From: DATKDP01 sp035546335
GTDB taxonomy: Bacteria; Acidobacteriota; Thermoanaerobaculia; Gp7-AA8
NCBI GenBank assembly: GCA_035546335.1
Contig: DATKDP010000024.1
Coordinates: forward strand, 1-64,000
Direction of reading: 5' to 3'
DNA length: 64,000 nucleotides
Translations under genes and position numbers: made by a program
The notes under the pieces: generated by a model
What the model was told of the DNA's origin: nothing
The model's database searches: none
The model's input: only the letters and a program-made list of their open reading frames with translations
Shown here: in pieces, positions 50,612-59,428 of the stretch
How the letters are laid out: every line of letters starts with the position of its first letter
Numbering within the stretch: position 1 is the first letter of the stretch

Positions 50612-53164
50612 ATGCCTTACGAACCAGGAAAAATCGAGCCGAAATGGCAGCAGCGGTGGGCCGGAGAGAAGGTCGCCGAGGTCGATGTCGCCGACGCGAC
50701 CGACAAGTTCTACATGCTCAACATGTTCCCCTACCCCTCGGGCGATCTGCACGTCGGGCACGGACGAAACTACATCCTCGGCGACGCGCTCTATCGTTTT
50801 CTCAGAATGCAGGGGCGCGCGGCGCTCAATCCGATGGGATGGGATGCATTCGGACTCCCGGCGGAGAATGCGGCGATCAAGCGAGGAATTCACCCGGGTG
50901 AGTGGACGCGCAACAACATCATCCGCGAGAAAGAGCAATTCCTTCGCTGGGGGATTCTCTACGACTGGTCGAAGGAGATCGCCTCGTGCGATCCCGCCTA
51001 TTACCGCTGGAACCAGTGGTTGTTCCTGAGGCTCTACGAGAAGGGTCTCGCCTATCGCGGCAAGGCACCGGTGAACTGGTGTCCGGGCTGCCAGACGGTG
51101 CTGGCCAACGAGCAGGTGATCGAAGGGAAGTGCGAGCGCTGCGGCTCGGAAGTCGAACAGCGCGAGCTCGAGCAGTGGTTCTTCCGAATCACGGAATACG
51201 CTGATCGTCTCGATGCGGGCCTCGACGCACTCGCGCATTGGCCCGAGAAGGTCAAGCTGATGCAGCGCAACTGGATCGGCAGATCGATCGGGGCCGACGT
51301 CGAGTTCCCCGTTCCATCCCTCGGGAGGCCGATCGTGATCTTCACCACCCGTCCCGACACGATCTTCGGAGCGACCTTCATGGTCCTCGCTCCCGAGCAT
51401 CCCGATGTACCCGATCTGATTCGCGACGCTGCCGGCCGGGAGGAGATCGAGGGATGGATCGTGAGGGTGAAAAATCTTTCCGCTCTCCAGCGGCAATCGG
51501 AGCAGGAGGGGAAGGAGGGGCGATTCACCGGCAAGGTTGCGATCAATCCGTTCACCGGCGAGGAGATCCCGATCTGGCTCGGGAACTTCGTTCTGCCGCA
51601 GTATGGAACCGGTGCGATCATGTCGGTTCCGGCTCATGATCAACGCGACTTCGAGTTCGCACGCCAGTACGATCTTCCGATCCGCGTCGTCGTCGCTGTC
51701 GACGGTGTCATCCCCGATCCGGCGGCGATGACCGAGGCGGTGTCGAACGACGGGGTGTCGGTCGATTCCGGGCTGATCAGCGGGCTGCAGTCACCGAAGG
51801 CGATCGAGACGATCATCGACGAGATCGAGCGCCGAGGCATCGGAAAGCGGATGGTCCGCTACCGGCTGCGCGACTGGCTGATCTCGCGACAGCGCTACTG
51901 GGGCACGCCGATTCCGATCGTCTATTGTTCATCGTGCGGAACAGTTCCTGTGCCGGACGCTGCCCTTCCCGTCGAGCTTCCGCTCGATGTGCCGTTCACC
52001 GGGCGTGAAGGGAATCCCCTGGCGATGGTCGCATCTTTCGTCGACGTCGCATGTCCTTCATGCGATGGGCCGGCGCGGCGCGAGACCGACACGATGGACA
52101 CCTTCGTCGATTCGTCCTGGTATTACCTCCGGTTCATCTCGCCGCACGACGACGAGAGAATTTTCGACACCGCTCTGGTGAATCGCTGGCTGCCGGTGGA
52201 TCAGTACATCGGCGGCATCGAGCACGCGATTCTCCATCTCCTCTACGCGAGGTTCATCTGCCGGGCGCTCTACGACATGGAGCTCGTCGCCTTCGAGGAG
52301 CCGTTCGCGCGCCTCTTCAATCAGGGGATGATCACCAAAGAGGGATATCGCGATCCGGCCGAGAACATGACGTGGGTGCCGCTGGCCGAAGTCGAGTTTC
52401 GCGAGAGCATGCCGTACCGGAAGGGGAGTGGCAGCCGCCTCGTCCCCGAGATCGGGAAGATGTCGAAATCGCGTTTCAACGTCGTGCCGCCGGACGACCT
52501 GATCGCTCGATTCGGCGCCGACACCGAGCGTGTCTACACGCTCTTCATCGCTCCGCCGGAAAAGGAGGCGGCCTGGTCGGACGAAGGAGTCATCGGCGCC
52601 TGGCGCTTTCTCAACCGGGTGTGGGCCGCGGGAGAGCAGATCCTGACTCTGACGGATGACGAATCGGATCCGGCTGCCGCGAGGATGATCCGGAAGACGC
52701 ACCAGACCATCGACGCCGTGACGCGCCGGATCGGGCGATTCGAAATGAACACGGCAATCAGCGCGATCATGGAATTGTCGAACAGCATCGGCGATTACCT
52801 GAACGGAGGCGGAAGATCGCGGCCGGACGCCGGCGGGAGCTATCGAACGCTTCTGCAGTTGCTCCATCCGTTCGCCCCGCACGTGACCGAAGAGCTGTGG
52901 GAGATGTTCGGCCGTGCCGAGATGATCGTGACGTCGCGCTGGCCGGTGGCCGACCGCGAGCTGATGCAGGAGGATGTCGTCACGATCGCGATCCAGGTGA
53001 ACGGAAAACTGCGCGGTGAGATCGAGGTTCCGGCTGGCTCGCCCGAGGAGATGGTCGGCTCGAAAGCGAAGGCTCATCCCAAAGTCGCCCAATATCTCGA
53101 GGGGAAAGATCTGGTGAAGACGATCCATGTACCGGGAAAGCTGGTGAATCTGGTGGTGCGATGA
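50612..53164 (+). CDS. leuS: Leucine--tRNA ligase
   Basis: The 850-residue class I synthetase starts MPYEPGKIEPKWQQRWAGEK. The HIGH-type motif is in PSGDLHVGHGRNYILGDALY (about residues 40-60). The CP1 editing domain includes FTTRPDTIFGATFMVLAPEH. The KMSKS motif is PEIGKMSKSRFNVVPPDD, and an anticodon-binding C-terminal half follows. It joins leucine to tRNA-Leu and edits mischarged products. A GTG at 50600 is a less likely start. Its TGA overlaps the ATG of lptE, an arrangement also known in enterobacteria (leuS-lptE). Confidence 0.97.
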   Translation: MPYEPGKIEPKWQQRWAGEKVAEVDVADATDKFYMLNMFPYPSGDLHVGHGRNYILGDALYRFLRMQGRAALNPMGWDAFGLPAENAAIKRGIHPGEWTRNNIIREKEQFLRWGILYDWSKEIASCDPAYYRWNQWLFLRLYEKGLAYRGKAPVNWCPGCQTVLANEQVIEGKCERCGSEVEQRELEQWFFRITEYADRLDAGLDALAHWPEKVKLMQRNWIGRSIGADVEFPVPSLGRPIVIFTTRPDTIFGATFMVLAPEHPDVPDLIRDAAGREEIEGWIVRVKNLSALQRQSEQEGKEGRFTGKVAINPFTGEEIPIWLGNFVLPQYGTGAIMSVPAHDQRDFEFARQYDLPIRVVVAVDGVIPDPAAMTEAVSNDGVSVDSGLISGLQSPKAIETIIDEIERRGIGKRMVRYRLRDWLISRQRYWGTPIPIVYCSSCGTVPVPDAALPVELPLDVPFTGREGNPLAMVASFVDVACPSCDGPARRETDTMDTFVDSSWYYLRFISPHDDERIFDTALVNRWLPVDQYIGGIEHAILHLLYARFICRALYDMELVAFEEPFARLFNQGMITKEGYRDPAENMTWVPLAEVEFRESMPYRKGSGSRLVPEIGKMSKSRFNVVPPDDLIARFGADTERVYTLFIAPPEKEAAWSDEGVIGAWRFLNRVWAAGEQILTLTDDESDPAAARMIRKTHQTIDAVTRRIGRFEMNTAISAIMELSNSIGDYLNGGGRSRPDAGGSYRTLLQLLHPFAPHVTEELWEMFGRAEMIVTSRWPVADRELMQEDVVTIAIQVNGKLRGEIEVPAGSPEEMVGSKAKAHPKVAQYLEGKDLVKTIHVPGKLVNLVVR

Positions 53165-53697
53165 GAAACCGGATCGTTCTCGCCGCCTCGGCGGGACTCG
53201 TTCTGTCGCTGGCGGGACTGGCAGGCGGCTGCGGTTATGCGCTGGTGGGTCAGGGCAATTTTCTTCCTGCGGAGGCGAGGACCATCCAGATTCCGGCATT
53301 CGTGAACCGGACGACCCGCGTCGAGCTCGAGCAGCGTGTCACGCAGGCCGTGGCGGAGGAGATGGTATTCCGCGCGAAGCTTCGGATCGTGACGGGGGAA
53401 TCGGACGCCGATCTGGTTCTGAAGGGATCGATGAATTCGTTCAATCTCACGCCCGTCTCGTTCAACAGCGAGGGGCGCGCGACGGAATATCAGGTCTCGA
53501 TCACGGCGAAGATCGAGCTCTTCAATCGTCGCGACGAGAACAAGGTGATCTGGAAGAACGATCAGTATCATTTTCTGCAGACCTACGCGATCAACCTCGA
53601 GGGGGCCGATTCCTTCGATCAGGAGACGCACGCGATTCGCGAGATCGCGCAGCGATTCGCGCAGACGCTGGTGACGACTCTTCTGGAGGGGTTCTAG
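53161..53697 (+). CDS. lptE: LPS-assembly lipoprotein LptE-like
   Basis: A 178-residue lipoprotein (signal LVLSLAGLAGGCGYALVG; the CGYxL start is typical of LptE). The body fits the LptE/SmpA-like two-layer fold: TIQIPAFVNRTTRVELEQRV, ELFNRRDENKVIWKNDQYHF and IAQRFAQTLVTTLLEG. LptE plugs LptD in the outer membrane and helps insert lipopolysaccharide. It overlaps the leuS stop by 4 bases, so both are cotranscribed. LptD is not in the window. Confidence 0.88.
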   Translation: MRNRIVLAASAGLVLSLAGLAGGCGYALVGQGNFLPAEARTIQIPAFVNRTTRVELEQRVTQAVAEEMVFRAKLRIVTGESDADLVLKGSMNSFNLTPVSFNSEGRATEYQVSITAKIELFNRRDENKVIWKNDQYHFLQTYAINLEGADSFDQETHAIREIAQRFAQTLVTTLLEGF

Positions 53698-53719
53698 CAA
53701 GGCGCGCTACACTTCCGAC

Positions 53720-54430
53720 ATGCTCTTCGCTCCGGAGCACGATCGCAGCATCGCCTGGCGAGCCGGCGCCCTGACGATACTCATCGGTCTGATGTGGTTG
53801 ACGGCGGCCGTCCAGTCGCTTCTCCCGGCCGCACGCTTCTCGATGCATGGGATCATCCCGCGATCCAGCAGCGGCATCACCGGGATTCTCGTCGCTCCTT
53901 TCATCCATGCGGATTTCCAGCATCTCGTCTCCAACACGATCCCCTTCGCGATCCTCGGGGCGTTGATTCTGCTCCGCGGCCTGAACGAGCTCGCAATCGT
54001 CTTCCAGATCGGAATCCTCGTGGCAGGAGGGGGAACCTGGCTGTTCGGCGCCCCGCGGTCCCACCACATCGGTGCGAGCGGCCTGGTCTTCGCATTCACC
54101 GGCTTTCTGCTCTTTCGGTCGGTCTTCGACCGCCGCATCTCTTCGGCGGTCATCACGCTCGGTGTGCTCGTCGCCTATGGTGGCGCGATCGGGCTCTCCA
54201 TCCTGCCGGAAGAGGGAATCTCGTGGAGCGGGCACGCCTTCGGCTTCATCGGTGGCGTTCTCGCCGCCCGCTTTCTCTACGGCGGCAGGCGAACGGCGGC
54301 GCGCCCGACCGGACCAAAGAAGCTCCATCTCGTGCGACGCGATCCGAACGAGCCCCGCAGCGAGGTCATCGAAGAGGAAGTCGGCAGATGGATCCGAGAT
54401 CTTGAGAAAAAGGAACCGCCACCATCATGA
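53720..54430 (+). CDS. Rhomboid family intramembrane serine protease
   Basis: A 236-residue membrane protein with about six helices. The catalytic Ser is in HHIGASGLVFAFTGFLLF (GASG) and the His in GISWSGHAFGFIGGVLAARF; FIHADFQHLVSNTIPFAILG is the conserved HxxxxHxxxN region. It cleaves membrane proteins within the bilayer. The C-terminal 45 residues are basic and polar (GRRTAARPTGPKKLHLVRRD). It starts 22 bases after lptE and may be in the same operon. Confidence 0.93.
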   Translation: MLFAPEHDRSIAWRAGALTILIGLMWLTAAVQSLLPAARFSMHGIIPRSSSGITGILVAPFIHADFQHLVSNTIPFAILGALILLRGLNELAIVFQIGILVAGGGTWLFGAPRSHHIGASGLVFAFTGFLLFRSVFDRRISSAVITLGVLVAYGGAIGLSILPEEGISWSGHAFGFIGGVLAARFLYGGRRTAARPTGPKKLHLVRRDPNEPRSEVIEEEVGRWIRDLEKKEPPPS

Positions 54431-54457
54431 ACCGTCCCTGACGATGCCTTGAAGCGG

Positions 54458-55762
54458 CTATACCGGCTGCGGCGGGAAGTCCACGAGGACTTTGGCGACG
54501 CGATTCCGATCCATGTCAACCACCTCGAACCGCATGCCGAGAGCCTGGAAGGATTCGCCGGAGGATGGAACGTGGCCGAGCTGCGTGAAGACGAATCCGC
54601 CGAGGGTTCGATACTCGCGACGTTCGTCCTCGCGCGGATCGTCGAGGCCCACCGCTTCCCAGAAATCGTCGAGGCTCAGCGAGCCGTCCATGAGCCAGGA
54701 GCCGTCGTCGCGTCGGGTGACCGGGGCGAACGCAGGCGCGGTGAGGTCGCCCGAGATCTCTTCGAGAACGTCGTTGAGCGTGGCGAGTCCCTCGACCCCA
54801 CCGTACTCGTCGACGACGACGGCGAGATGAACGCCGGTCTCGCGAAACAGATCCATCAGACGCAAAGCTCGCATGTTTTCGGGCACATAAAGCGGATTGC
54901 GCAAAGATGGCTGCAGATCGGGGGGCTGTCCGTCGACGAGCCGCGCCCACAGGTCTTTCACATGGACGAAGCCGAGGGGCTGATCGATCGCACCGCGGCA
55001 GACGAGGAAGCGAGAGTAAGGATGCGCGAACATCTTCTTGACGTTGATCTCGATCGGATCTTCGAGATCGAGCCAGACGATTTTGTGCCTTGGGATCATC
55101 AGGGCACCGACCTGCTGGTCTGCGAGCCAGAAGACGCGCTCGACGAGATCCTGTTCCTGCTCCTCGAAGATCCCTGCCTCCGTTCCCTGGGCCATCATGG
55201 CCGCAATCTCTTCTTCCGTCACCGGAGGCTCTTTGCTCTTTCGGAATCCGAACAGTCTGAGAAGAGCGTCGGTCGAAGCGCTCAGGAGAGTAACGAGCGG
55301 AGACGCGAACCGGGAGAGCAGGTTCATCGGCCGTGCAAAGAACGACGCTATCTTCTCGGGATGCGCCAGCGCGATCCGTTTAGGTACGAGCTCTCCGATG
55401 ATGAGGGTGAGATAGGTGATCATCAGCACCACCGAGCCGAGCGCGATCGCCTCGCTCCAGGGATCGATGAGAGGAAATCGCTCGAGCCATGCGTCCAGCT
55501 CGGCGGCGATGGTGGCTCCGCTGTAGGCGCCGGCGAAGATGCCGACGAGCGTAATGCCGATCTGAACGGTCGAGAGAAAGCGCGTCGGATGCTCGGCCAT
55601 CGCCAGAGCACGTCGTGCACTCTCGTTTCCCTCGTTGGCCATATGCCGCAGTCGCGCCTTGCGAGCCGAGACGACCGCGATCTCCGACATGGCGAAGATG
55701 CCGTTCGCGAGAATCAGCAGGAGAACGATCAGGACCTGAAGTCCTATCGACGATTCCGTCAT
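54458..55762 (-). CDS. CNNM/CorC-type protein (hemolysin family)
   Basis: A 434-residue membrane protein with an N-terminal CNNM (DUF21) domain: four hydrophobic segments (LQVLIVLLLILANGIFAMSE, TVQIGITLVGIFAGAYSG, SVVLMITYLTLIIGELVPKR). Then come a CBS pair (VGALMIPRHKIVWLDLED, MRALRLMDLFRETGVHLAVV) and a C-terminal CorC_HlyC domain with GGVEGLATLNDVLEEISGDL. CNNM/CorC proteins are linked to Mg and Co transport. The start at 55762 fits the family; 55789 would add 9 residues. It is convergent with the rhomboid gene. Confidence 0.92.
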   Translation of the reverse strand: MTESSIGLQVLIVLLLILANGIFAMSEIAVVSARKARLRHMANEGNESARRALAMAEHPTRFLSTVQIGITLVGIFAGAYSGATIAAELDAWLERFPLIDPWSEAIALGSVVLMITYLTLIIGELVPKRIALAHPEKIASFFARPMNLLSRFASPLVTLLSASTDALLRLFGFRKSKEPPVTEEEIAAMMAQGTEAGIFEEQEQDLVERVFWLADQQVGALMIPRHKIVWLDLEDPIEINVKKMFAHPYSRFLVCRGAIDQPLGFVHVKDLWARLVDGQPPDLQPSLRNPLYVPENMRALRLMDLFRETGVHLAVVVDEYGGVEGLATLNDVLEEISGDLTAPAFAPVTRRDDGSWLMDGSLSLDDFWEAVGLDDPREDERREYRTLGGFVFTQLGHVPSSGESFQALGMRFEVVDMDRNRVAKVLVDFPPQPV

Positions 55763-55846
55763 GCGCCCTGTGGTGACCCCGAGTCCCACACCATCATAGC
55801 CAATCGCGGGCCCCCGCTTCCATCGATCCTGTAAACTACGCGGCGC

Positions 55847-56695
55847 ATGAGCACAACGGGCGAAACCGGCTCACCCGACGGTTCAGGCGAGCGTGAGTAT
55901 CTTCTCGGGACGAGCTCCGAGGAGTTGCGGCGTCTCGGCTTCCAGCATCAGGTGTGGGCCGAGAACACCGCTGCCGCCTGGAGGCATGCCGGATTTCGTC
56001 CCGGACAACGGCTCCTCGACGCCGGTTGCGGGCCGGGATTCGCCTCGTTCGATCTCGCGCGTCTGGTCGGTGACGAGGGGGAGGTCGTCGCCGTCGATCT
56101 CTCGCAGCGATTTCTGACGCACCTGGAAGCGGAGGCGAAACAGCGAGAGATCGGCAACATCGTCTGCAGCCTGCAGGATGTCGAAAATCTGGACCTCCCG
56201 TCCTGCAGCTTCGACGGGGCGTTCGCACGCTGGTTGTTGTGCTTCACCGCGCGCCCGGAGGCTGTCGTCAGCGGTGTGGCACGAGCCCTCAGGCAGGGGG
56301 GGCGATTCGTGGTGATCGATTATGTCCGGTATGACGGATTCACGATCGCTCCGTCGAGCGAGGCTTTTCGGCGGGTCATCCGGACAACCGGGAAGTCGTT
56401 TCGGATGCGCGGAGGCAGCGGCGACATCGGACAGGACCTGCCCCGACTGCTCACCAGCAGTGGTTTCGTCGTGGAGAGGATCAACCCGATCGTCAGAGTG
56501 GGCCGTCCCGGGACGGCGCTGTGGAAGTGGCCCGAGAGCTTCTTCGCCAGCTTCCTTCACACCCTCGTCGATCTCGCTCTGATCACAGAATCCGACAGCA
56601 GAGAATTCACGGAAGAATGGGAGGTGCGATCGGCCGATCCGGCCGCATTCTTCATCACACCGCCGATGGTCGAGATCATCGCGGCCAGGCAATGA
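55847..56695 (+). CDS. Class I SAM-dependent methyltransferase
   Basis: A 282-residue methyltransferase with SAM-binding motif I RLLDAGCGPGFASFDLARLV (about residues 58-75), EGEVVAVDLSQRFLTHL (acidic motif for the ribose hydroxyls) and SFDGAFARWLLCFTARPEA. The later half is ubiE/arsM-like, with a variable C-terminal domain. The substrate is unknown. It is followed 34 bases downstream by the cytosine-deaminase-like gene on the same strand. Confidence 0.9.
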   Translation: MSTTGETGSPDGSGEREYLLGTSSEELRRLGFQHQVWAENTAAAWRHAGFRPGQRLLDAGCGPGFASFDLARLVGDEGEVVAVDLSQRFLTHLEAEAKQREIGNIVCSLQDVENLDLPSCSFDGAFARWLLCFTARPEAVVSGVARALRQGGRFVVIDYVRYDGFTIAPSSEAFRRVIRTTGKSFRMRGGSGDIGQDLPRLLTSSGFVVERINPIVRVGRPGTALWKWPESFFASFLHTLVDLALITESDSREFTEEWEVRSADPAAFFITPPMVEIIAARQ

Positions 56696-56729
56696 GCATT
56701 CGATCGCACGATCGCAAAGGATGGAATGC

Positions 56730-57176
56730 ATGAGCGATTCCGATTCATTCATGGAAGCTGCGCTGGAGGAGGCGGAGAAGGGGTTGTCCGAAGGAGGGAT
56801 TCCGATCGGCTCGGTCCTCGTTCATCGGAATCGCATCGTAGGGCGAGGTCACAATCGACGCGTTCAGAAGGGGAGTGCCGTCCTGCATGGCGAGATGGAC
56901 GCTCTCGAGAATGCAGGACGCCTTCCCGCATCGACTTATCGCGAGGCGGTGCTCTACACCACCCTCTCGCCCTGCGCGATGTGCAGCGGCGCGATCCTCC
57001 TCTACGGCATACCGCACGTGGTCGTCGGGGAGAACGACACGTTCCTCGGCGAAGAGGAGCTTCTGCGCTCGCGAGGCGTCGCGATCGAGGTCATCCAGGA
57101 CCCGCGATGCATTGCCCTGATGCGGCGATTCATCGAGGAGCATCCCGATCTATGGAACGAGGACATCGGCGAGTAG
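56730..57176 (+). CDS. Cytosine deaminase, yeast Fcy1 type
   Basis: A 148-residue zinc deaminase. The metal site is VLHGEMDALENAGRL (HxE) and YTTLSPCAMCSGAILLYGIP (PCxxC). The whole pattern, including EGGIPIGSVL, GRGHNRRVQKGSAVLHGE, YGIPHVVVGEN and the C-terminal DLWNEDIGE, is strikingly like Saccharomyces cytosine deaminase (recalled, not searched). It would convert cytosine to uracil for pyrimidine salvage. It is unlike the bacterial CodA amidohydrolase, and too close to Fcy1 to be a TadA-type tRNA deaminase. AAGGA lies 8 bases before the ATG at 56730. Confidence 0.88.
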   Translation: MSDSDSFMEAALEEAEKGLSEGGIPIGSVLVHRNRIVGRGHNRRVQKGSAVLHGEMDALENAGRLPASTYREAVLYTTLSPCAMCSGAILLYGIPHVVVGENDTFLGEEELLRSRGVAIEVIQDPRCIALMRRFIEEHPDLWNEDIGE

Positions 57177-57192
57177 CCTGCACGGCCGTGCA

Positions 57193-57269
57193 GTCATCCC
57201 AGAACGAGAGTGGGGGAGAGGGTGTGCGTGAAGGATCTGCGATCGGCCACTGTCTGAGAACGCAGATGC
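57193..57269 (+). repeat. Partial copy of the 5486-5598 hairpin repeat
   Basis: This segment follows the left half of 5486-5598 closely, including GGGTGTG-GTGAAGGATCTGC and the central loop CGATCGGC-ACTGT. It then runs directly into the 135-bp repeat, giving a mosaic of two repeat types. Confidence 0.7.
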
Positions 57270-57401
57270 CAGCCCCGACAAGTTCGGCTTGTAGCCGATC
57301 GCCTGGACAGGCGAATCTCGCGACGATCGTTCCCCTCTCCCCATCAGCCAACCTTACCAGAGGCAGCGACGTGACCATGGGGAGAGGCTCAGGGTGAGGG
57401 G
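57267..57401 (-). repeat. 135-bp interspersed repeat, copy 2
   Basis: The reverse complement of this segment aligns to 10651-10785 over 135 bases without gaps, with about 11 mismatches counted by hand. The middle is identical. The internal hairpin is conserved. It fills part of a 450-base spacer between the cytosine deaminase and rpsT genes. Further on, 57522-57556 is identical to the reverse complement of 10822-10856. Confidence 0.85.
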
Positions 57402-57497
57402 ACACTCACATGCTGCGAGCCTCTCGCCCGCGTCGCCGGACGAAGCTGTTCGCCTTCCGAGAGTCGAGCGAGCCTGATTCGGCATCTCGCGGATCAC

Positions 57498-57514
57498 TGC
57501 TTCGTCCCTACGAG
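57498..57514 (+). repeat. Partial copy of the CTTCGTCCCTAC motif
   Basis: TGCTTCGTCCCTACGAG matches the right part of the motif at 9151-9171, preceded here, as at 6830-6840, by GAGCCTG-like text. It belongs to the same dispersed family. Confidence 0.5.
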
Positions 57515-57521
57515 AGCCGGG

Positions 57522-57556
57522 GCGGGCGGGAAGTGGCCGAACTTTGTCGCGGATGC
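57522..57556 (+). repeat. 35-bp segment identical (inverted) to 10822-10856
   Basis: All 35 bases equal the reverse complement of 10822-10856, beginning GCGGGCGGGAAGTGGCCG. Both copies lie beside a copy of the 135-bp repeat but in a different order, so the spacers are mosaics. Confidence 0.8.
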
Positions 57557-57569
57557 CGGCGCCCGCCGA

Positions 57570-57605
57570 GAAAAAGAAAAGGGCGAGCCCTAGCTCGCCC
57601 TTTTT
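57570..57605 (-). terminator. Rho-independent terminator of rpsT
   Basis: GGGCGAGC and GCTCGCCC form a perfect 8-bp stem (57581-57600) with a 4-base loop. On the minus strand the stem is followed by TTTTCTTTTT, a good U-tract. It lies 22 bases after the rpsT stop. A TTTTT on the plus side could make it bidirectional. Confidence 0.85.
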
Positions 57606-57626
57606 CGAACGGTGTTGTGATTACGC

Positions 57627-57893
57627 CTAACCGGCAGAGGCGCGCTTCGCGGCCGCGGCGAGGCGTGACTTGTAACGATCCGCGGTGTTCTCTTTGATGT
57701 ACTTCTTGCGGGCCGATCGATCGATGACCGAAAAGGTTTCGTTCAGAATCGGCTGCAGATCGGATTCACCCGTCTCGATCGCCTCCCTCGCCTGCTTGAT
57801 CTGCGAGCGGAGGCGCGTCTTTCCTGCGCGGTTGCGCGTTTTTGCTTTTTCGGCCTGACGGCGCTGTTTTTCGGCCGAGCGAATGTTCGCCAT
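57627..57893 (-). CDS. rpsT: Small ribosomal subunit protein bS20
   Basis: An 88-residue basic protein, typical for S20: MANIRSAEKQRRQAEKAKTR, then a helical body (RLRSQIKQAREAI) and a C-terminal helix (IKENTADRYKSRLAAAAKRA). It binds 16S rRNA early in 30S assembly. A rho-independent terminator follows it at 57570-57605. It lies downstream of the Tol-Pal genes on the same strand, 59 bases after cpoB. Confidence 0.96.
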   Translation of the reverse strand: MANIRSAEKQRRQAEKAKTRNRAGKTRLRSQIKQAREAIETGESDLQPILNETFSVIDRSARKKYIKENTADRYKSRLAAAAKRASAG

Positions 57894-57952
57894 GTGATCG
57901 ACTCCCTCTTCCCTTCGATAGTCAACCCGGAGGGTCGATGTGGTAATCGCGA

Positions 57953-58771
57953 TTATCTCGTTTCAATTCCCAGCTCGCGCAGTTTCTGCCGGGCCAGAGT
58001 CGCCTCCTGCGACCTCGGATGCTCGTGGATGACGTACTGGAGCTGGACCACCCCCTGGGCTTTCTGCCCGATCTCGATGTAGGAGTAGCCCTTCTTGAGA
58101 AGTGCGCCCGGAACCTTGTCCGAGCGGGGATACTGGTTGACCACCAGGTCGAACTGCTCGATTGCGTCGCGGTACTTCTTCTGCGAGAAGAGCGACTCGC
58201 CGATCCAGTAGGCGGCATTGTCGGCGAGGTCGGAATTGGGGTTTCCTCTGACGAATTCGGCGAAGCCCTGAATCGCCAGGTCGAAGTTTCCCCGCTGGTA
58301 GTCGCGGTAGGCGGTCTGATAGATCTGAATGGGATCTTCCGCCACAGCGAGCGGCGGTTGAACGGTCACCTCGTCGCGGATGGGACCGCCCGCAGCCGGG
58401 CTGCCGCCGGCGCTCATTTTCAGCGAATCGATGTCGCGCTGGCTCTGCGTGATCTGCTGGACGATCCGGTCGATCCGGTAGTTGGTCTGCTCGATGCTGC
58501 CCTGAGCATTCTGCAGGCGGTCATCCATCTCGTTGACTTTGACCGTGAGATCGGCGTTCGATTTGAGCAGCGACTGCGTCTGCTGCGCGATGCGCTCGTT
58601 GAGCCTCTGCACCTCTTCCTTGCTGCTCACCTGACGCTTGAGATCGGCGATCTGATCCTGAAGATCGGTGATCTGGTCGGAAAGGCGCTTGACGTCGGAA
58701 CTGCTGGCGCAACCTGCCGCGAGGAGAAGGAACGCGACCGACGCAACGAGGTGGGATCTCATGACGTTCAT
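57953..58771 (-). CDS. cpoB: Tol-Pal system protein CpoB (YbgF)
   Basis: A 272-residue exported protein with a lipoprotein-type signal (LVASVAFLLLAAGCASSSDV). A long coiled coil (about residues 25-120, heptads in LSDQITDLQDQIADLKRQV) is followed by TPR repeats at the C-terminus (YRDYQRGNFDLAIQGFAEFV, NAAYWIGESLFSQKKYRDAI). CpoB links outer-membrane constriction to peptidoglycan synthesis. The ATG overlaps the TGA of pal (ATGA). In E. coli CpoB has no lipid anchor; here a Cys follows the signal. Confidence 0.92.
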   Translation of the reverse strand: MNVMRSHLVASVAFLLLAAGCASSSDVKRLSDQITDLQDQIADLKRQVSSKEEVQRLNERIAQQTQSLLKSNADLTVKVNEMDDRLQNAQGSIEQTNYRIDRIVQQITQSQRDIDSLKMSAGGSPAAGGPIRDEVTVQPPLAVAEDPIQIYQTAYRDYQRGNFDLAIQGFAEFVRGNPNSDLADNAAYWIGESLFSQKKYRDAIEQFDLVVNQYPRSDKVPGALLKKGYSYIEIGQKAQGVVQLQYVIHEHPRSQEATLARQKLRELGIETR

Positions 58772-59349
58772 CTTCCTACCAGAACGAGATGTCCCCTGCG
58801 ATTCTGCGACCAGGCCGCCTCATTGTGCCCCTCGGCGAACGGTCGTTCCTCGCCGTAGCTGACCGTGCGGATGCGTCCCCCATCGACTCCCAGCGTGACG
58901 AGATACTCGCGGACGACGTTGGCGCGACGATCCCCGAGGGCGAGATTGTACTGTTCCGTCCCTCTCTCGTCGCAGTGTCCTTCCACCAGCAGGTTGTACT
59001 GCGGGTGTGCCCGCAACCAGCTGGCGGAAGCCGAGAGCGCGTCGCGCGCTTCGGCGCTCAGACCCGCCTCGTCGTATCCGAAGAAGACGTCTCGGATCCA
59101 GCCTCGCTGATGGGCGAGGCGACTCGCCTCCGCGATGTCCGCTGGAAGCTCTTCGGTCCTGACCTCAGGAGTGACGAAGTCGGTCGGTTCTTCGATGCGC
59201 GTCGGAGGAACCGCGACCTCGCCGACCGTGTCGGTGGTCACAGGTGGCTGCACCCTCGGTGCCGGTTGGGTCCTGGATCTGCATCCTGCCGGGAGAAGGA
59301 TCAGCCCGCAAAGGGCGAGCATCAGCATCCTTTTGCACAGTTTTGTCAT
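58768..59349 (-). CDS. pal: Peptidoglycan-associated lipoprotein Pal
   Basis: The roughly 193-residue lipoprotein has a signal MLMLALCGLILLPAGCRS and a C-terminal OmpA-like domain: DVFFGYDEAGLSAEARDALS, LLVEGHCDERGTEQYNLALG (peptidoglycan-binding GHxDxRG) and ALGDRRANVVREYLVTLGV. It anchors the outer membrane to peptidoglycan and binds TolB. AGGAG lies 7 bases before the ATG at 59349; 59352 is also an ATG. cpoB overlaps its stop. Confidence 0.95.
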   Translation of the reverse strand: MTKLCKRMLMLALCGLILLPAGCRSRTQPAPRVQPPVTTDTVGEVAVPPTRIEEPTDFVTPEVRTEELPADIAEASRLAHQRGWIRDVFFGYDEAGLSAEARDALSASASWLRAHPQYNLLVEGHCDERGTEQYNLALGDRRANVVREYLVTLGVDGGRIRTVSYGEERPFAEGHNEAAWSQNRRGHLVLVGR

Positions 59350-59428
59350 CATGGAACTCCTTCAGTTTCGAGGTTTTTGGCCTGGCCGCATCATAACAGA
59401 GGCCTCTCGACCGGTCACCCCTTCGTAT

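Noticed and set aside
56730..57176. TadA tRNA adenosine deaminase
   Set aside because: The flanking motifs and C-terminal EDIGE follow yeast cytosine deaminase, not TadA.
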